NCBI GenBank assembly: GCA_038040485.1
Contig: JBBPIE010000005.1
Coordinates: 1 to 64,000 of the forward strand
Origin: Onstottus_B arcticum
GTDB lineage: Bacteria > Acidobacteriota > Blastocatellia > UBA7656
DNA length: 64,000 nt
Reading direction: 5' to 3'
Positions 34,726 to 43,275 of this stretch are shown here, piece by piece. How positions within the stretch are numbered: position 1 is the first letter of the stretch; every line of letters begins with the position of its first letter. The notes beneath the pieces are model-generated. The model saw nothing but the letters and a program-made list of their open reading frames with translations, was not told the origin of the DNA and did no database searches. The translations under genes were made by a program, and so were the position numbers.

Positions 34726-34755
34726 TTGACACTCTTGGATGCCGCACCTTACAAT
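34726..34755 (+). promoter_or_regulatory. Promoter of the tol-pal operon
   Basis: Perfect TTGACA at 34726-34731, 18-nt spacer, TACAAT at 34750-34755. Predicted start near 34762 gives a 29-nt leader to the TTG at 34791 and excludes upstream start codons for tolQ. Confidence 0.6.
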
Positions 34756-34790
34756 CAGATTCGCAGGCAACAACCACAGGAGAACCAGGA

Positions 34791-35510
34791 TTGAGCATAG
34801 CTCTAGGGCTCGCACTTTCTTTGATCCAAACCGCAGAACCTCGAAGCGCCACTCTCATCGATCTGCTCTTGCGAGCCAGCCCCATCGCAAAAGCGGTTCT
34901 TATCATCCTTGTAATCTTCTCGATCTACTCGTGGTCGATCATCATCTCGAAATGGCTCTGGCTTAGAAAAGCGGAACGAGAGACCGGAATCTTTCTTTCC
35001 CTCTTTGCAAAGGGAGGAAAGCTTTCGGATTTCTATCAAGCGGCGGACGCCGGCACCGGAAGCCCGCTGGTTCGGGTGTTCATCGCGGGTTACGACGAGA
35101 TAAACAATCAAATGAGCGAAGCCGGAGGCCGAGTTCGCAGTACCGAAGCTCTCGCCCGCGTCTTGCAATCGGCGACCATCGCCGAAGTGTCGCAGATGGA
35201 GCGGCGGTTGAGTTGGCTTGCGACCACCGCGAATGCTTCACCGTTCATCGGTCTCTTCGGCACAGTCGTCGGAATCATCATCGCTTTTCAAGGACTGAGC
35301 GGCGCGTCGGGCTCTTCAATTCAAGCTGTAGCTCCGGGAATCGCCGAGGCCTTGATCGCAACAGCGGCCGGCATCGCAGCGGCTGTGCCCGCCGCGATCT
35401 TCTACAACTATTTTCTCAATCGGATCAAAGCGCTGACGTCTACCATCGATCGGTTTTGCCTCGAGTTGTTGAACCTGGTCGAGCGACATTACATCAAAGC
35501 GGATGCGTAG
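34791..35510 (+). CDS. tolQ: TolQ/ExbB-family proton-channel protein
   Basis: A 239-aa inner-membrane stator subunit of the Tol-Pal system. Start is TTG 34791, 8 nt after AGGAG and downstream of the predicted transcription start; earlier Met codons in the frame lie upstream of the promoter. Three helices are visible: AVLIILVIFSIYSWSIIISKW, ASPFIGLFGTVVGIIIAFQGL (with the conserved GLFGTVVGI motif) and ALIATAAGIAAAVPAAIFYNYF. TolQ with TolR uses the proton gradient to energise the TonB/TolA-like protein. A palindromic repeat separates it from tolR. Confidence 0.92.
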   Translation: MSIALGLALSLIQTAEPRSATLIDLLLRASPIAKAVLIILVIFSIYSWSIIISKWLWLRKAERETGIFLSLFAKGGKLSDFYQAADAGTGSPLVRVFIAGYDEINNQMSEAGGRVRSTEALARVLQSATIAEVSQMERRLSWLATTANASPFIGLFGTVVGIIIAFQGLSGASGSSIQAVAPGIAEALIATAAGIAAAVPAAIFYNYFLNRIKALTSTIDRFCLELLNLVERHYIKADA

Positions 35511-35513
35511 GAG

Positions 35514-35609
35514 TGATCCGTGATGCGTGATGCGTGACAGGATCACGAATCACGCATCACGCATCACGGGTCACGTTTCACGAATCACGGATCACGCATC
35601 ACGGATCAG
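35514..35609. repeat. GTGATGCGTGA-type palindromic repeat between tolQ and tolR
   Basis: Repeated units TGATGCG/TGATCCG in one direction (35514-35537), then the inverse CACGCATCACG/CACGAATCACG many times to 35609. The same family as 3275-3357. It ends 4 nt before the tolR ATG and leaves tolR without a normal ribosome site. Confidence 0.8.
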
Positions 35610-35613
35610 ACCA

Positions 35614-36048
35614 ATGGCCTTTACTAATCAGCAAGGCAGGACTCAAACATCGCTGGCGGAGATCAATGTGACTCCGCTTGTCGACGTGATGCTGGTTTTG
35701 CTTGTGATCTTCATGGTCACCGCGCCGATCTTGCAAACCGGGATCGACGTCAACCTGCCAAAGACGCGCGAGAGCCGGGCTGAACAACCAAAGCCCAGGT
35801 CCGTCGTGGTCAGCATCGACAAAGACGGCAACATCTATCTGAGCACTCAGACCGAAGCCAAACAGGTCAACGTCAACGATCTGCCGGTCATCCTATCCGA
35901 GAAGCTCGGCCAGTCGGGAGAACGCAGAGTCTATGTGCGAGGCGACGGCGAGACTCCTTACCGCATCATCGCTTATGTGCTGGATGTAGCCAAACAAGCC
36001 GGCGCCGACGTCAGCCTTGTGACCGAACCGACTCTGAAGAAAAAGTGA
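35614..36048 (+). CDS. tolR: TolR/ExbD-family protein
   Basis: A 144-aa single-pass stator subunit. The frame continues upstream through the palindromic repeat to 35527, but the ATG at 35614 starts the conserved part (TSLAEINVTPLVDVMLVLLVIFMVTAPIL) with the proton-binding Asp in PLVDVML. The periplasmic domain (VVVSIDKDGNIYLS ... VYVRGDGETPYRIIAYVLDVAKQAG) is typical. No Shine-Dalgarno is visible because the repeat occupies the space, so translation may depend on the upstream frame or on coupling. The stop overlaps the start of the next gene (TGATG). Confidence 0.92.
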   Translation: MAFTNQQGRTQTSLAEINVTPLVDVMLVLLVIFMVTAPILQTGIDVNLPKTRESRAEQPKPRSVVVSIDKDGNIYLSTQTEAKQVNVNDLPVILSEKLGQSGERRVYVRGDGETPYRIIAYVLDVAKQAGADVSLVTEPTLKKK

Positions 36049-36908
36049 TGGAGTTTGTCACATTCAAGAACGACCTCGCAGGCCGTGACGTTTCGTCCCG
36101 GGTTGGCGTTGTGCTGTCGGTTGGGTTTCACTGCCTTGTTGTGTGCGCGCTTCTCTTCTCTTTCGGCCGCGCGGTTACATCTGAGATTGTTGCTGCGGGA
36201 CCGGGCGAAGGCGGTGAAGGCGGAGGTGGCTCGATCGAGGTTGGTGTCGCAGACAAATCGGCGATCCTTGGGTTCGCAAAGCCGCAGCCGATTTCTCAGG
36301 TAGGCGACACCGACGACGCGATCAACAACGCGCGAGTCGAACAAGAGAACAAGGTGAATCTGAATGACGAGGCTCTGCTTCCTCCAACTGAGCGCGACAT
36401 TCCCGACCCAAAAGCTTTGAAAACAGACCGGCCGGTGGTTAGTCAGCAAGAGAAGATTTTCACCGGCAAGGAAGAACGGGGCCGCTCAACGACGCAGACT
36501 GCGCAGGTCGGCCGAACCTTCGGTAGTCCGACGCCCGCGGTACTGGGAGGGGTTGGAATCGGCGCTGGTGGCGGATTAGGCGGCGGCACTGGACTTCCTG
36601 GAGGCTCAGCTTACGGCAGGCTGATTCAAAACATTCTCAGCCGGAACTATAACGCGCCGCAGATCGATTCCGGTGGAGTTGAATACGTGGTGATTCTTGT
36701 TCGCATCGCTCGCGACGGCACGATCTTGTCGCTTTCAGGCGGACGAGTCGGACAAGCTTATATCAGGCGCCGTTCGTCAAACGCACAGGTGAACTACGCA
36801 GCCGAGCGCGCGGTGCTCGCTTCGGACAAGCTGCCGCCTTTTCCACCAGGCTTCTTGAACGGTGTCCAGGAAGCGACCGCCGAGGTGTGGTTCCGATATC
36901 CGAAATGA
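36048..36908 (+). CDS. TonB/TolA-like energy transducer
   Basis: A 286-aa periplasm-spanning protein in the tolA position. ATG 36048 overlaps the tolR stop; a GTG at 36045 is the alternative. One N-terminal transmembrane helix (about 20-42: VGVVLSVGFHCLVVCALLFSFG), a Gly-rich and charged middle (GPGEGGEGGGGSIEVG; AGGGLGGGTGLPGGSAYG) and a C-terminal TonB_C-type domain (about 185-286: YGRLIQNILSRNYNAPQ ... VEYVVILVRIARDGTILSL ... FPPGFLNGVQEATAEVWFRY). The C-terminal fold is closer to TonB than to enterobacterial TolA, usual outside Proteobacteria. Links the TolQR motor to TolB/Pal. Confidence 0.85.
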   Translation: MEFVTFKNDLAGRDVSSRVGVVLSVGFHCLVVCALLFSFGRAVTSEIVAAGPGEGGEGGGGSIEVGVADKSAILGFAKPQPISQVGDTDDAINNARVEQENKVNLNDEALLPPTERDIPDPKALKTDRPVVSQQEKIFTGKEERGRSTTQTAQVGRTFGSPTPAVLGGVGIGAGGGLGGGTGLPGGSAYGRLIQNILSRNYNAPQIDSGGVEYVVILVRIARDGTILSLSGGRVGQAYIRRRSSNAQVNYAAERAVLASDKLPPFPPGFLNGVQEATAEVWFRYPK

Positions 36909-36952
36909 TATTGTGTACTGACTGACTCTCTGAGCCGAGAGCATTGCAGCTT

Positions 36953-38260
36953 ATGAAAACCAGGGCATTCACGGTCGCAACTCTCCTCGCGTCGGTGTTG
37001 TGTGTAGCTCCCGCGCATGCAGCGTTTCAAGAACCCACGTCGCCGCCGCAGGAAGATTTGCGAAAGCAGATCGGCACGATAATCGTAACGCCCGGCAACG
37101 GGCCCAATCTGGCTATCGCCGACTTCGTAGCCCGATCGGCCGGGCTCGAAGCGGCAACCGCGACATTCAATCAAGTCCTGTGGGCGGACCTGGACTTTGC
37201 TTCGGTGTCGGGACTTGTGGGAAAGAGTCTCTATCCGAAGGCGCTTGTGCCCGATCCGGCGTCGCTGAAGTTCGATCAGTGGAGCGCCGACCCGGTTAAG
37301 GCCGACTACGTCGCTTTCGGCAATCTCCAGGACGCCGGCGGGCTGGCTGCGGACACCTACCTGTTCGACGTAAAGACGAAGCAGCAGCTCATCGCGTCGC
37401 GCCACACCGGAGACGCGCGGCGAATGGCTCACGAGTTTGCGGATGAAATCGTTAAGCTGCTGACTGGTCGCGACGGTATCGCCACTTCGAAGCTGGCCTA
37501 TGTATCTGGCGATGTGATTCGATTGGCGGACTATGATGGGTTCAACCAGCGCGGTTTTGCGAGCGACGGCCCAATGCTGCGATTTCCCCAGTTCTCGCCC
37601 GACGGCCGCTATCTCGCCTACGTGAGCTTCAAAAGCGGAGTGCCAAACATCGTCGTGCGCTCGGCCGAAGGCGGTTTTCTCGGGGGAACGAATTTCAACT
37701 CGACGACCTCTTCGCCTTCGATTGGTCCGAACGGAGAACTCGCGTTTAGTTCCGCGATAAGCAACGACGGTTCGATGGAGATTTACGTTTCGAATCTGGA
37801 TGGCTCTAACGTGCGCCGGCTCACTCGGACGAATAAGGCAATCAACATCTCGCCGAGATGGAATCCAAAGACCGGGCGCGAGATCGCGTTCATATCCAGC
37901 CGAGCGGGCTCGCCGCAGGTGTATGTGATGGACGCAAGCGGCGCCAATCAGCGGCCGCTTATCTCACGAGGCGGACAGGCTGATTCGCCTTCGTGGTCGC
38001 CCGACGGGCGCTACATCGCGTTCGCTTATGGAGGCGCCGGAAGCTTCCAGGTTTTCGTCACGGACGTGGCATCCGGCCAGCTACTTCAGCTAACATCACA
38101 GGGTCGCAATGAAAGCCCCGCGTGGTCGCCCGACAGCCGGCACATCGTGTTTCAGTCAAACCGGTCGGGCCGATGGGAAATTTGGCAGACTCATATCGAT
38201 GGCAGCGGCCAGCGCCAGCTCACACGTGGCGGCGGGCGCTTGCCGACCTGGGGTAAATGA
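36953..38260 (+). CDS. tolB: Tol-Pal system protein TolB
   Basis: A 435-aa periplasmic beta-propeller protein. ATG 36953 begins a signal peptide (AFTVATLLASVLCVAPAHA). The N-terminal alpha/beta domain (about 35-165) contains IAIADF-like LAIADFVARSAG, and the C-terminal propeller (about 200-430) has PD40 repeats (FPQFSPDGRYLAYVSF, SPRWNPKTGREIAFIS, SPSWSPDGRYIAFAYG, SPAWSPDSRHIVFQS). TolB binds Pal and is moved by the energised transducer. Start codon at a 44-nt gap from the previous gene; part of the tol operon. Confidence 0.94.
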   Translation: MKTRAFTVATLLASVLCVAPAHAAFQEPTSPPQEDLRKQIGTIIVTPGNGPNLAIADFVARSAGLEAATATFNQVLWADLDFASVSGLVGKSLYPKALVPDPASLKFDQWSADPVKADYVAFGNLQDAGGLAADTYLFDVKTKQQLIASRHTGDARRMAHEFADEIVKLLTGRDGIATSKLAYVSGDVIRLADYDGFNQRGFASDGPMLRFPQFSPDGRYLAYVSFKSGVPNIVVRSAEGGFLGGTNFNSTTSSPSIGPNGELAFSSAISNDGSMEIYVSNLDGSNVRRLTRTNKAINISPRWNPKTGREIAFISSRAGSPQVYVMDASGANQRPLISRGGQADSPSWSPDGRYIAFAYGGAGSFQVFVTDVASGQLLQLTSQGRNESPAWSPDSRHIVFQSNRSGRWEIWQTHIDGSGQRQLTRGGGRLPTWGK

Positions 38261-38360
38261 TTTCTTTATAAGAGCAGAAGGTAGAATGCAGGCTTGATGA
38301 AACTCCGTGCCGGTTGCGGTTGCCCTCGGATCGGCACTTCGTGGGAAAGGAGCTTTTGAG

Positions 38361-39341
38361 ATGGCACTAAGACATTCGCAAATAGCGTCAGTGGTTTTTG
38401 TTGCTGCGTTGTTGGCCGGCGCCGCGGGATGCGCAAAGCCGAAGGTCCAATTGCAGGTCTCGCGCGACAGAATTCAACAGGGAGAAGACGTGCGGGTCAC
38501 CTGGACCTCGAAAGACGCAAAGAAGGTCACGATCAACGGCCAAACCGTGGAGAAGACCGGCGCTCAAGTGTTCACGCCGGACAAGGACACCACCTACACG
38601 GCCGAAGCAGTTCGAGGAGGAAAGATAGCTCGGGACAGCAAGGCGGTCGCGGTAGCGGCGAGAGCACCCAAGCCCTCGATTCGCATATCGGCTGATCAGG
38701 AGGCGATCCAGCGCGGACAAAGCAGCACGCTTCGCTGGACGTCATCGAACGCGGATCGGGTGACAATCACAGACCTCGGGACGGTGCCCAGCTCGGGATC
38801 TCGCACGGTGAGCCCTTCTCAGTCGACGACTTACACGGCAAACGCCTTGGGGCCCGGCGGAACAGAAACCGCATCGGCTCGCGTGACGGTGACCGAGGAG
38901 ACAACGGCCGATCCGATTAGTCGTCCGAGAACAAGCGGTCCGAACCCGACCATCGCTGCGCTGTTTGCCCAGTGGGTTCAGACGATTTACTTTGAGGTGG
39001 ATCAGTCGGAGCTGCGGCCGGAATCTAAAGACGCATTGCGGCGCGCCGCCGGATGGCTAACACAAGCGGCTAACCGCTCGATCGTGTTTCGCATCGAAGG
39101 TAACTGCGACCCGCGCGGCACCGAGGAGTACAACATCGGGCTTGGCGAGCGCCGCGCACAGGCGGCTCGCGAGTTTCTGGTTGCGGCCGGTGTCGAGCAG
39201 TCGCGGATTCAGACGGTGAGCTACGGAAAAGAGCGAGCGGCGGGCGCAAGTGAAGGCGACCCGAGCGCGCGGCCCTCGTGGGCGCACGATAGGCGGGATG
39301 ACTTCATCTACGTGAGCGGCGGAACGCCCCCGCGACAGTAG
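38361..39341 (+). CDS. pal: Pal-type OmpA-domain lipoprotein with Ig-like repeats
   Basis: A 326-aa outer-membrane lipoprotein that anchors the envelope to peptidoglycan. ATG 38361 has AAAGGAGC 8 nt upstream; the frame opens at 38307. Lipobox LAGAAGC with Cys24. Two tandem Ig-like domains follow (about 27-105 and 110-200; both show the pattern GEDVRVTWTSKDA / GQSSTLRWTSSNA and DKDTTYTAEA / SQSTTYTANA), then a linker and the OmpA domain (about 225-320: IYFEVDQSELRPESKDAL, GNCDPRGTEEYNIGLGERRAQAAREFL, YGKERA). Classical Pal goes from lipid anchor to OmpA domain with a short linker, so the duplicated Ig module is an unusual spacer. Confidence 0.9.
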   Translation: MALRHSQIASVVFVAALLAGAAGCAKPKVQLQVSRDRIQQGEDVRVTWTSKDAKKVTINGQTVEKTGAQVFTPDKDTTYTAEAVRGGKIARDSKAVAVAARAPKPSIRISADQEAIQRGQSSTLRWTSSNADRVTITDLGTVPSSGSRTVSPSQSTTYTANALGPGGTETASARVTVTEETTADPISRPRTSGPNPTIAALFAQWVQTIYFEVDQSELRPESKDALRRAAGWLTQAANRSIVFRIEGNCDPRGTEEYNIGLGERRAQAAREFLVAAGVEQSRIQTVSYGKERAAGASEGDPSARPSWAHDRRDDFIYVSGGTPPRQ

Positions 39342-39353
39342 CAGACTCTCTGT

Positions 39354-39380
39354 GCGGGCGGTCCTTCAGTGGCCGCCCGC
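39354..39380. repeat. GC-rich hairpin after pal
   Basis: GCGGGCGG at 39354-39361 pairs with CCGCCCGC at 39373-39380. Loosely related to the 29665-29740 repeat. No T-run; may attenuate the operon before cpoB. Confidence 0.45.
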
Positions 39381-39499
39381 TCTCCGAATCTAATATCATC
39401 CAGCTCAGCACGCTGTCTGCTCGCGGCGTTCACCCGCGTCGGCCGCGTAGGTGCGGGGCGTTCATAGGCTCTCTCAAGCGCGATCAACTGGAGGTTGTT

Positions 39500-40291
39500 A
39501 TGTCAAAGAAACTCGGAACGCTCATTGCCCTTGCCCTGGTACTTCTGCCCGCGACGGACGCCCGCGTCTTCGCCGATCAGAAGGAGGAGCACGCTCAGAT
39601 GAAGCTCGCCCTCGATGAACTCAAGGCTGAAGTGATCGTGTTGGAACGGCAAGTTCGAACGATGCAAGAGAGCCTCGATCGCAACAACGGCCAGGTCAGC
39701 GCGCTGATCACCCAGATCGTTGACAACGTCAGCGCAATTCGGCAGGGGCAAAGCCGCGTCGCTGAAGGAAGCACAAGCGCATTGTCCTCCGTGAACGGAT
39801 TGGGCGAGCGGCTTAGCGCGACCAACGAACGACTCGACCGCTTGTCGGGCCAGCTCGCCGAACTGAAGAAGCTGGTTGAGAACCTGCCGAAGCTTCCGAC
39901 CTTCACAACGATCACGCCGGGCAATCCGGACCAGCTCTTCGCAGCCGCTTACGGCGACTACAGCCGCGGGAACTACGATCTTGCCATAAGCGAGTTTCGG
40001 CAGTACGTCGAGACTTATCCTTCGAGCGAGATGGCCGACAACGCTCAGTATTGGATCGGCGAATGTCTGCTGGCCAAAAAGCAATACAACGAATCCATAG
40101 CTGAATTCGAACGAGTATCCGCGCTATTCCCCAAGGGCGACAAAGTCCCGGGCGCTCGATTCAAGAAGGGTATGGCATTGATGGAGCTTGGCCAGACAGA
40201 CGCAGCAAGAACTGAGTTCACAGCATTGATAAGGCTCTATCCAAAGAGCAACGAAGCGACGCTCGCGCGCCAGCAGTTGGGCGAGCGCTGA
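39500..40291 (+). CDS. cpoB: Cell division coordinator CpoB (YbgF family)
   Basis: A 263-aa periplasmic protein. ATG 39500 follows CTGGAGG. Signal peptide (TLIALALVLLPATDARVFA), an N-terminal coiled-coil (about 30-130, heptads such as LKAEVIVLERQVRTMQESLDRN and LSATNERLDRLSGQLAELKKL), then TPR repeats of the YbgF type (LFAAAYGDYSRGNYDLAISEFRQYVETYP, AQYWIGECLLAKKQYNESIAEFERV, ARFKKGMALMELGQTDAARTEFTALI). In E. coli CpoB couples outer-membrane constriction with PBP1B activity. Last gene of the tol operon. Confidence 0.9.
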   Translation: MSKKLGTLIALALVLLPATDARVFADQKEEHAQMKLALDELKAEVIVLERQVRTMQESLDRNNGQVSALITQIVDNVSAIRQGQSRVAEGSTSALSSVNGLGERLSATNERLDRLSGQLAELKKLVENLPKLPTFTTITPGNPDQLFAAAYGDYSRGNYDLAISEFRQYVETYPSSEMADNAQYWIGECLLAKKQYNESIAEFERVSALFPKGDKVPGARFKKGMALMELGQTDAARTEFTALIRLYPKSNEATLARQQLGER

Positions 40292-40499
40292 GGCCAAAAT
40301 GCGGCGAAGCCAGAATGATTTGCTCAACCGTGTAGCGGTCTACTATCGAAGCCCAGAGGAACGACTACTCGGCATCACCGCCCAGCGGTCTTCGCGAATC
40401 CAACAATTCGCAACAACAAACGAAAAGAGGGCAGCCCACAGTGAGCCATCCTCGTGCTCTCAAATCCTCTCGGCAGCCTTTCCGGGGAAGACATTATCA
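40292..40499. other. Intergenic stretch, no supported gene
   Basis: Follows cpoB. A short frame from 40299 has no ribosome site or protein-like pattern. No terminator palindrome with T-run seen. Confidence 0.4.
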
Positions 40500-40528
40500 T
40501 TGACACTTCCGTCAAATTGACTTAGAGT
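40500..40528 (+). promoter_or_regulatory. Promoter for the GAF/PAS kinase gene
   Basis: Perfect TTGACA at 40500-40505, 17-nt spacer and TAGAGT at 40523-40528; a second TTGACT overlaps the spacer. Leader of ~70 nt to the ATG at 40606. Confidence 0.5.
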
Positions 40529-40605
40529 GCCGCCTATCCCGATTCACCGAGTTTCTCTGCCCCCAAGGTTGGACTCCGGCCCCGAATCCCGAGCAGGACC
40601 TTGGT

Positions 40606-43275
40606 ATGCCTCACCCGAACGGGTTGCCTGACCGCATCCTTATCCTCGGCGACGAATCCAAGTCTGTCCACGCCATAGAGCGGCTCCTGATCTCCGCCGG
40701 CTACTCGGCTAACGAATTCAGCTCCTTTGAACTCGCCCGCGTTCACCTGCACAGTCACGATGTTTCCCTGGTGATCGTGGAACCTGCTGCTTCACGGGTC
40801 CTCACTTCCAACTCGCAACTCGCCGAGGACGAATTGGGCTCAAGTGAGCGAAGAGTCGATTGGGCGCGACGAGCACTGACGTTCTGTGAAGAGATGAGAA
40901 GCACCCGGGCCTGCGCTGAGATCCCAATCCTGGTGATCTCAAAGAGCCAGCGGGTGCAGGACAAAGTCATCTGGCTCAATCAGGGCGCGACCGACTATAT
41001 CTCGAAGCCTTACCAGCGCGGCGAATTGCTTTCGCGAGTGAGAGTGCATTTGCGGTCGTCACGCTACGAGCGCGAGAGGACCGAGCGCTTTGAGCAGCTC
41101 AACGTGCTGCACACCGTTTCGTCCGTGCTGGCAAGCTCGCTCGAACCCGAGGTGCTTGTCCGCGGCACGCTCTCGGCTGTGGTGAGCCACACGCGAGCCA
41201 GTGCGGGTGTCGTCTACATCAGGGACGAAGACTCCGAAGCTGTTTCGGTGGTGGCGGCCGAGGGGTTTGATGCGGGCGAAGAGACGATCGCCGGGCTACT
41301 CGATCTTCATTGTGAGATTGCGGCGCTCATGAATGGAAGTCCGTTGATACTTGAACCGCTCCCAGAGTCGCTGCGAAGGGGGCGCGCCGCGGACGCGCTC
41401 AATCAGGTCCACGGGATGGTCTGCGTGCCGGTCGAGCTCAAGGGCGAAAAGGTCGGCGCGGTCTGCCTCTTCTCCAATCGAGGCACTCCCTTCCCAAGGC
41501 AACGAACCGACATTCTGACGACGATCTGCAATCAGCTTAGCGTGGCGTTAGACAACGCGAGGCTTTACGTCGAAGCCAAAAAGAGCGCGGCGCAGCTCTC
41601 GTTTGTCTACAACCTTGGCAACAATTTGATGACCTCGCTCGAGATGGACGAGTTGCTGGGCTATGCGGTCTTCACAGTCGGCAAGAGCCTGGAATGCGAT
41701 GTCTGCGCGGTTGTGGTTCGGCCGTCAACGGAAGGAGCCGGTCTGGCTTCGGCTATCTACAGCCGCTCTCACGGCGACCCGTCCGCGCTGGCAGACTGGT
41801 ATAGCCGGGAGCGAGTAACCAGGTACCTTGAAGACACCGAATGCGCGATACAACCCGCGGTGAAGATCAGATCGAGCGATCTGTTCCTGCGCGATTCAAA
41901 CATTGCGGTCGAGACCGCTGTGCCTTTGATGTTTGACGACAAGCTTCTGGGAATACTGATCTGCGGGAGCTACGCTCCGCGCGGTGTCAGCTCCGACGAG
42001 CAGAAGCTGTTGGGCGCGGTCGCTCAGCAGCTCAGCCTCGCGATAAGGAACACCGAGTTGTACCGCCGGACAAAGGACACTTCAATCAACCTCGCGGTGG
42101 AAGTGTCGAAGCGCACACGCGAAGCCGAAGAACAGAAGCGCTTCACCGAAAAGATCATCGATTCGCTGCCCGTCTCGCTCTACGTAGTCGACAGGGATAT
42201 GCGAATCGTGGCCTGGAACACCAATCGCGAGCTGGGCGGACTTGGCATCAATCGCGAGCAGGTGCTTGGGCGCAACGTGTTCAACGTGCTGGCCCGTCAG
42301 CCCCGTCGTGTTCTCGAAGACGAATTCACAGGAGTCTTCCGCAATGGCGATATGGTCCGTGTGGAGCAGGAATCCTGGTTCAACGGGCAGCGAAAAGTTT
42401 GGAAGATCAGCAAAATTCCAATGCGTGTTGATAACGCCGAGGTCACTCACGTGATCACAGTTGGCGAAGACATTACCGAGCAGAAGAAGATGAACGAGGC
42501 AGTGATTCATGCCGAGAAACTCGCATCCATCGGCAGGCTCGCCGCGGGAGTGGTGCACGAAATTAACAACCCGCTGGCGACGATTGCGGCGTGTTCGGAG
42601 GCGCTGACCGCGCGCGTTGAGGACCTGGACAACGCAACGGTGAATGAGGACTTTGGCGAATACTTGCAGATCATTCGCGACGAAGCGTTCCGGTGCAAGA
42701 CCATCACCAACAGCCTGCTCGAGTTCTCGCACCAGCGCCAGGCTGAGAAGCTGACGACGGACGTCAATCAGATTATCGAGCAGACGCTTCAGCTTATAAA
42801 ACACCATCCGAAACTCGGCAAGATGGATCTCTCAAAGGAACTCGACTACTCGCTGACGCCTGTCTACGTCAACGAGGGACAGATGAAACAGATTTTTATC
42901 GCGCTGATCTCGAACGCATTCGACGCGATGGAGGGCCAGGGCCGGCTGACGATTCGAACTGCGTGGCACGACACCGAGGCCGAGCGCGCGGTTTGCGTCC
43001 AGTTCAGCGACTCGGGCTGCGGCATACCCCCCGAGCATCTGCCAAAGATCTTTGACCCCTTCTTTACAACCAAACCACTCGGTCGCGGCACGGGCCTCGG
43101 GCTCTCGGTCTGTTATGGAATAGTCTCGGAGCATGGTGGAAGGATCGAAGTCGATTCGGTCGAAGGCGAAGGCACGACTTTCCGAGTCCTGCTTCCCGTC
43201 GAAGCCGAGATGGTGGAACCGGTTACCGAAAGCCGAATATTCGAAGACACACTCGAAATGGAGGGCGCACTGTGA
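40606..43275 (+). CDS. GAF/PAS sensor histidine kinase with degenerate receiver
   Basis: An 889-aa soluble kinase. Order: receiver-like domain (about 9-145), two GAF domains (about 165-315 and 335-485), a coiled linker, PAS domain (about 515-630: IDSLPVSLYVVDRDMRIVAWN), HisKA with His651 in GVVHEINNPLATI, and HATPase_c (about 750-880: ISNAFDAMEG, FSDSGCGIPPEHLPKIFDPFF, GRGTGLGLSV). In the receiver the acidic pair (Asp16, Glu17) and the Lys of YISKPYQ remain, but the phosphoacceptor place reads LVIVEPAAS with Glu59, so it likely cannot be phosphorylated normally. NtrB-like kinase core. The stop overlaps the start of the sigma-54 regulator gene, its certain partner. Confidence 0.93.
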   Translation: MPHPNGLPDRILILGDESKSVHAIERLLISAGYSANEFSSFELARVHLHSHDVSLVIVEPAASRVLTSNSQLAEDELGSSERRVDWARRALTFCEEMRSTRACAEIPILVISKSQRVQDKVIWLNQGATDYISKPYQRGELLSRVRVHLRSSRYERERTERFEQLNVLHTVSSVLASSLEPEVLVRGTLSAVVSHTRASAGVVYIRDEDSEAVSVVAAEGFDAGEETIAGLLDLHCEIAALMNGSPLILEPLPESLRRGRAADALNQVHGMVCVPVELKGEKVGAVCLFSNRGTPFPRQRTDILTTICNQLSVALDNARLYVEAKKSAAQLSFVYNLGNNLMTSLEMDELLGYAVFTVGKSLECDVCAVVVRPSTEGAGLASAIYSRSHGDPSALADWYSRERVTRYLEDTECAIQPAVKIRSSDLFLRDSNIAVETAVPLMFDDKLLGILICGSYAPRGVSSDEQKLLGAVAQQLSLAIRNTELYRRTKDTSINLAVEVSKRTREAEEQKRFTEKIIDSLPVSLYVVDRDMRIVAWNTNRELGGLGINREQVLGRNVFNVLARQPRRVLEDEFTGVFRNGDMVRVEQESWFNGQRKVWKISKIPMRVDNAEVTHVITVGEDITEQKKMNEAVIHAEKLASIGRLAAGVVHEINNPLATIAACSEALTARVEDLDNATVNEDFGEYLQIIRDEAFRCKTITNSLLEFSHQRQAEKLTTDVNQIIEQTLQLIKHHPKLGKMDLSKELDYSLTPVYVNEGQMKQIFIALISNAFDAMEGQGRLTIRTAWHDTEAERAVCVQFSDSGCGIPPEHLPKIFDPFFTTKPLGRGTGLGLSVCYGIVSEHGGRIEVDSVEGEGTTFRVLLPVEAEMVEPVTESRIFEDTLEMEGAL

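Noticed and set aside
40299..40520. 73-aa frame between cpoB and the kinase gene
   Set aside because: No ribosome site, runs into the predicted promoter, and the residue pattern looks random.
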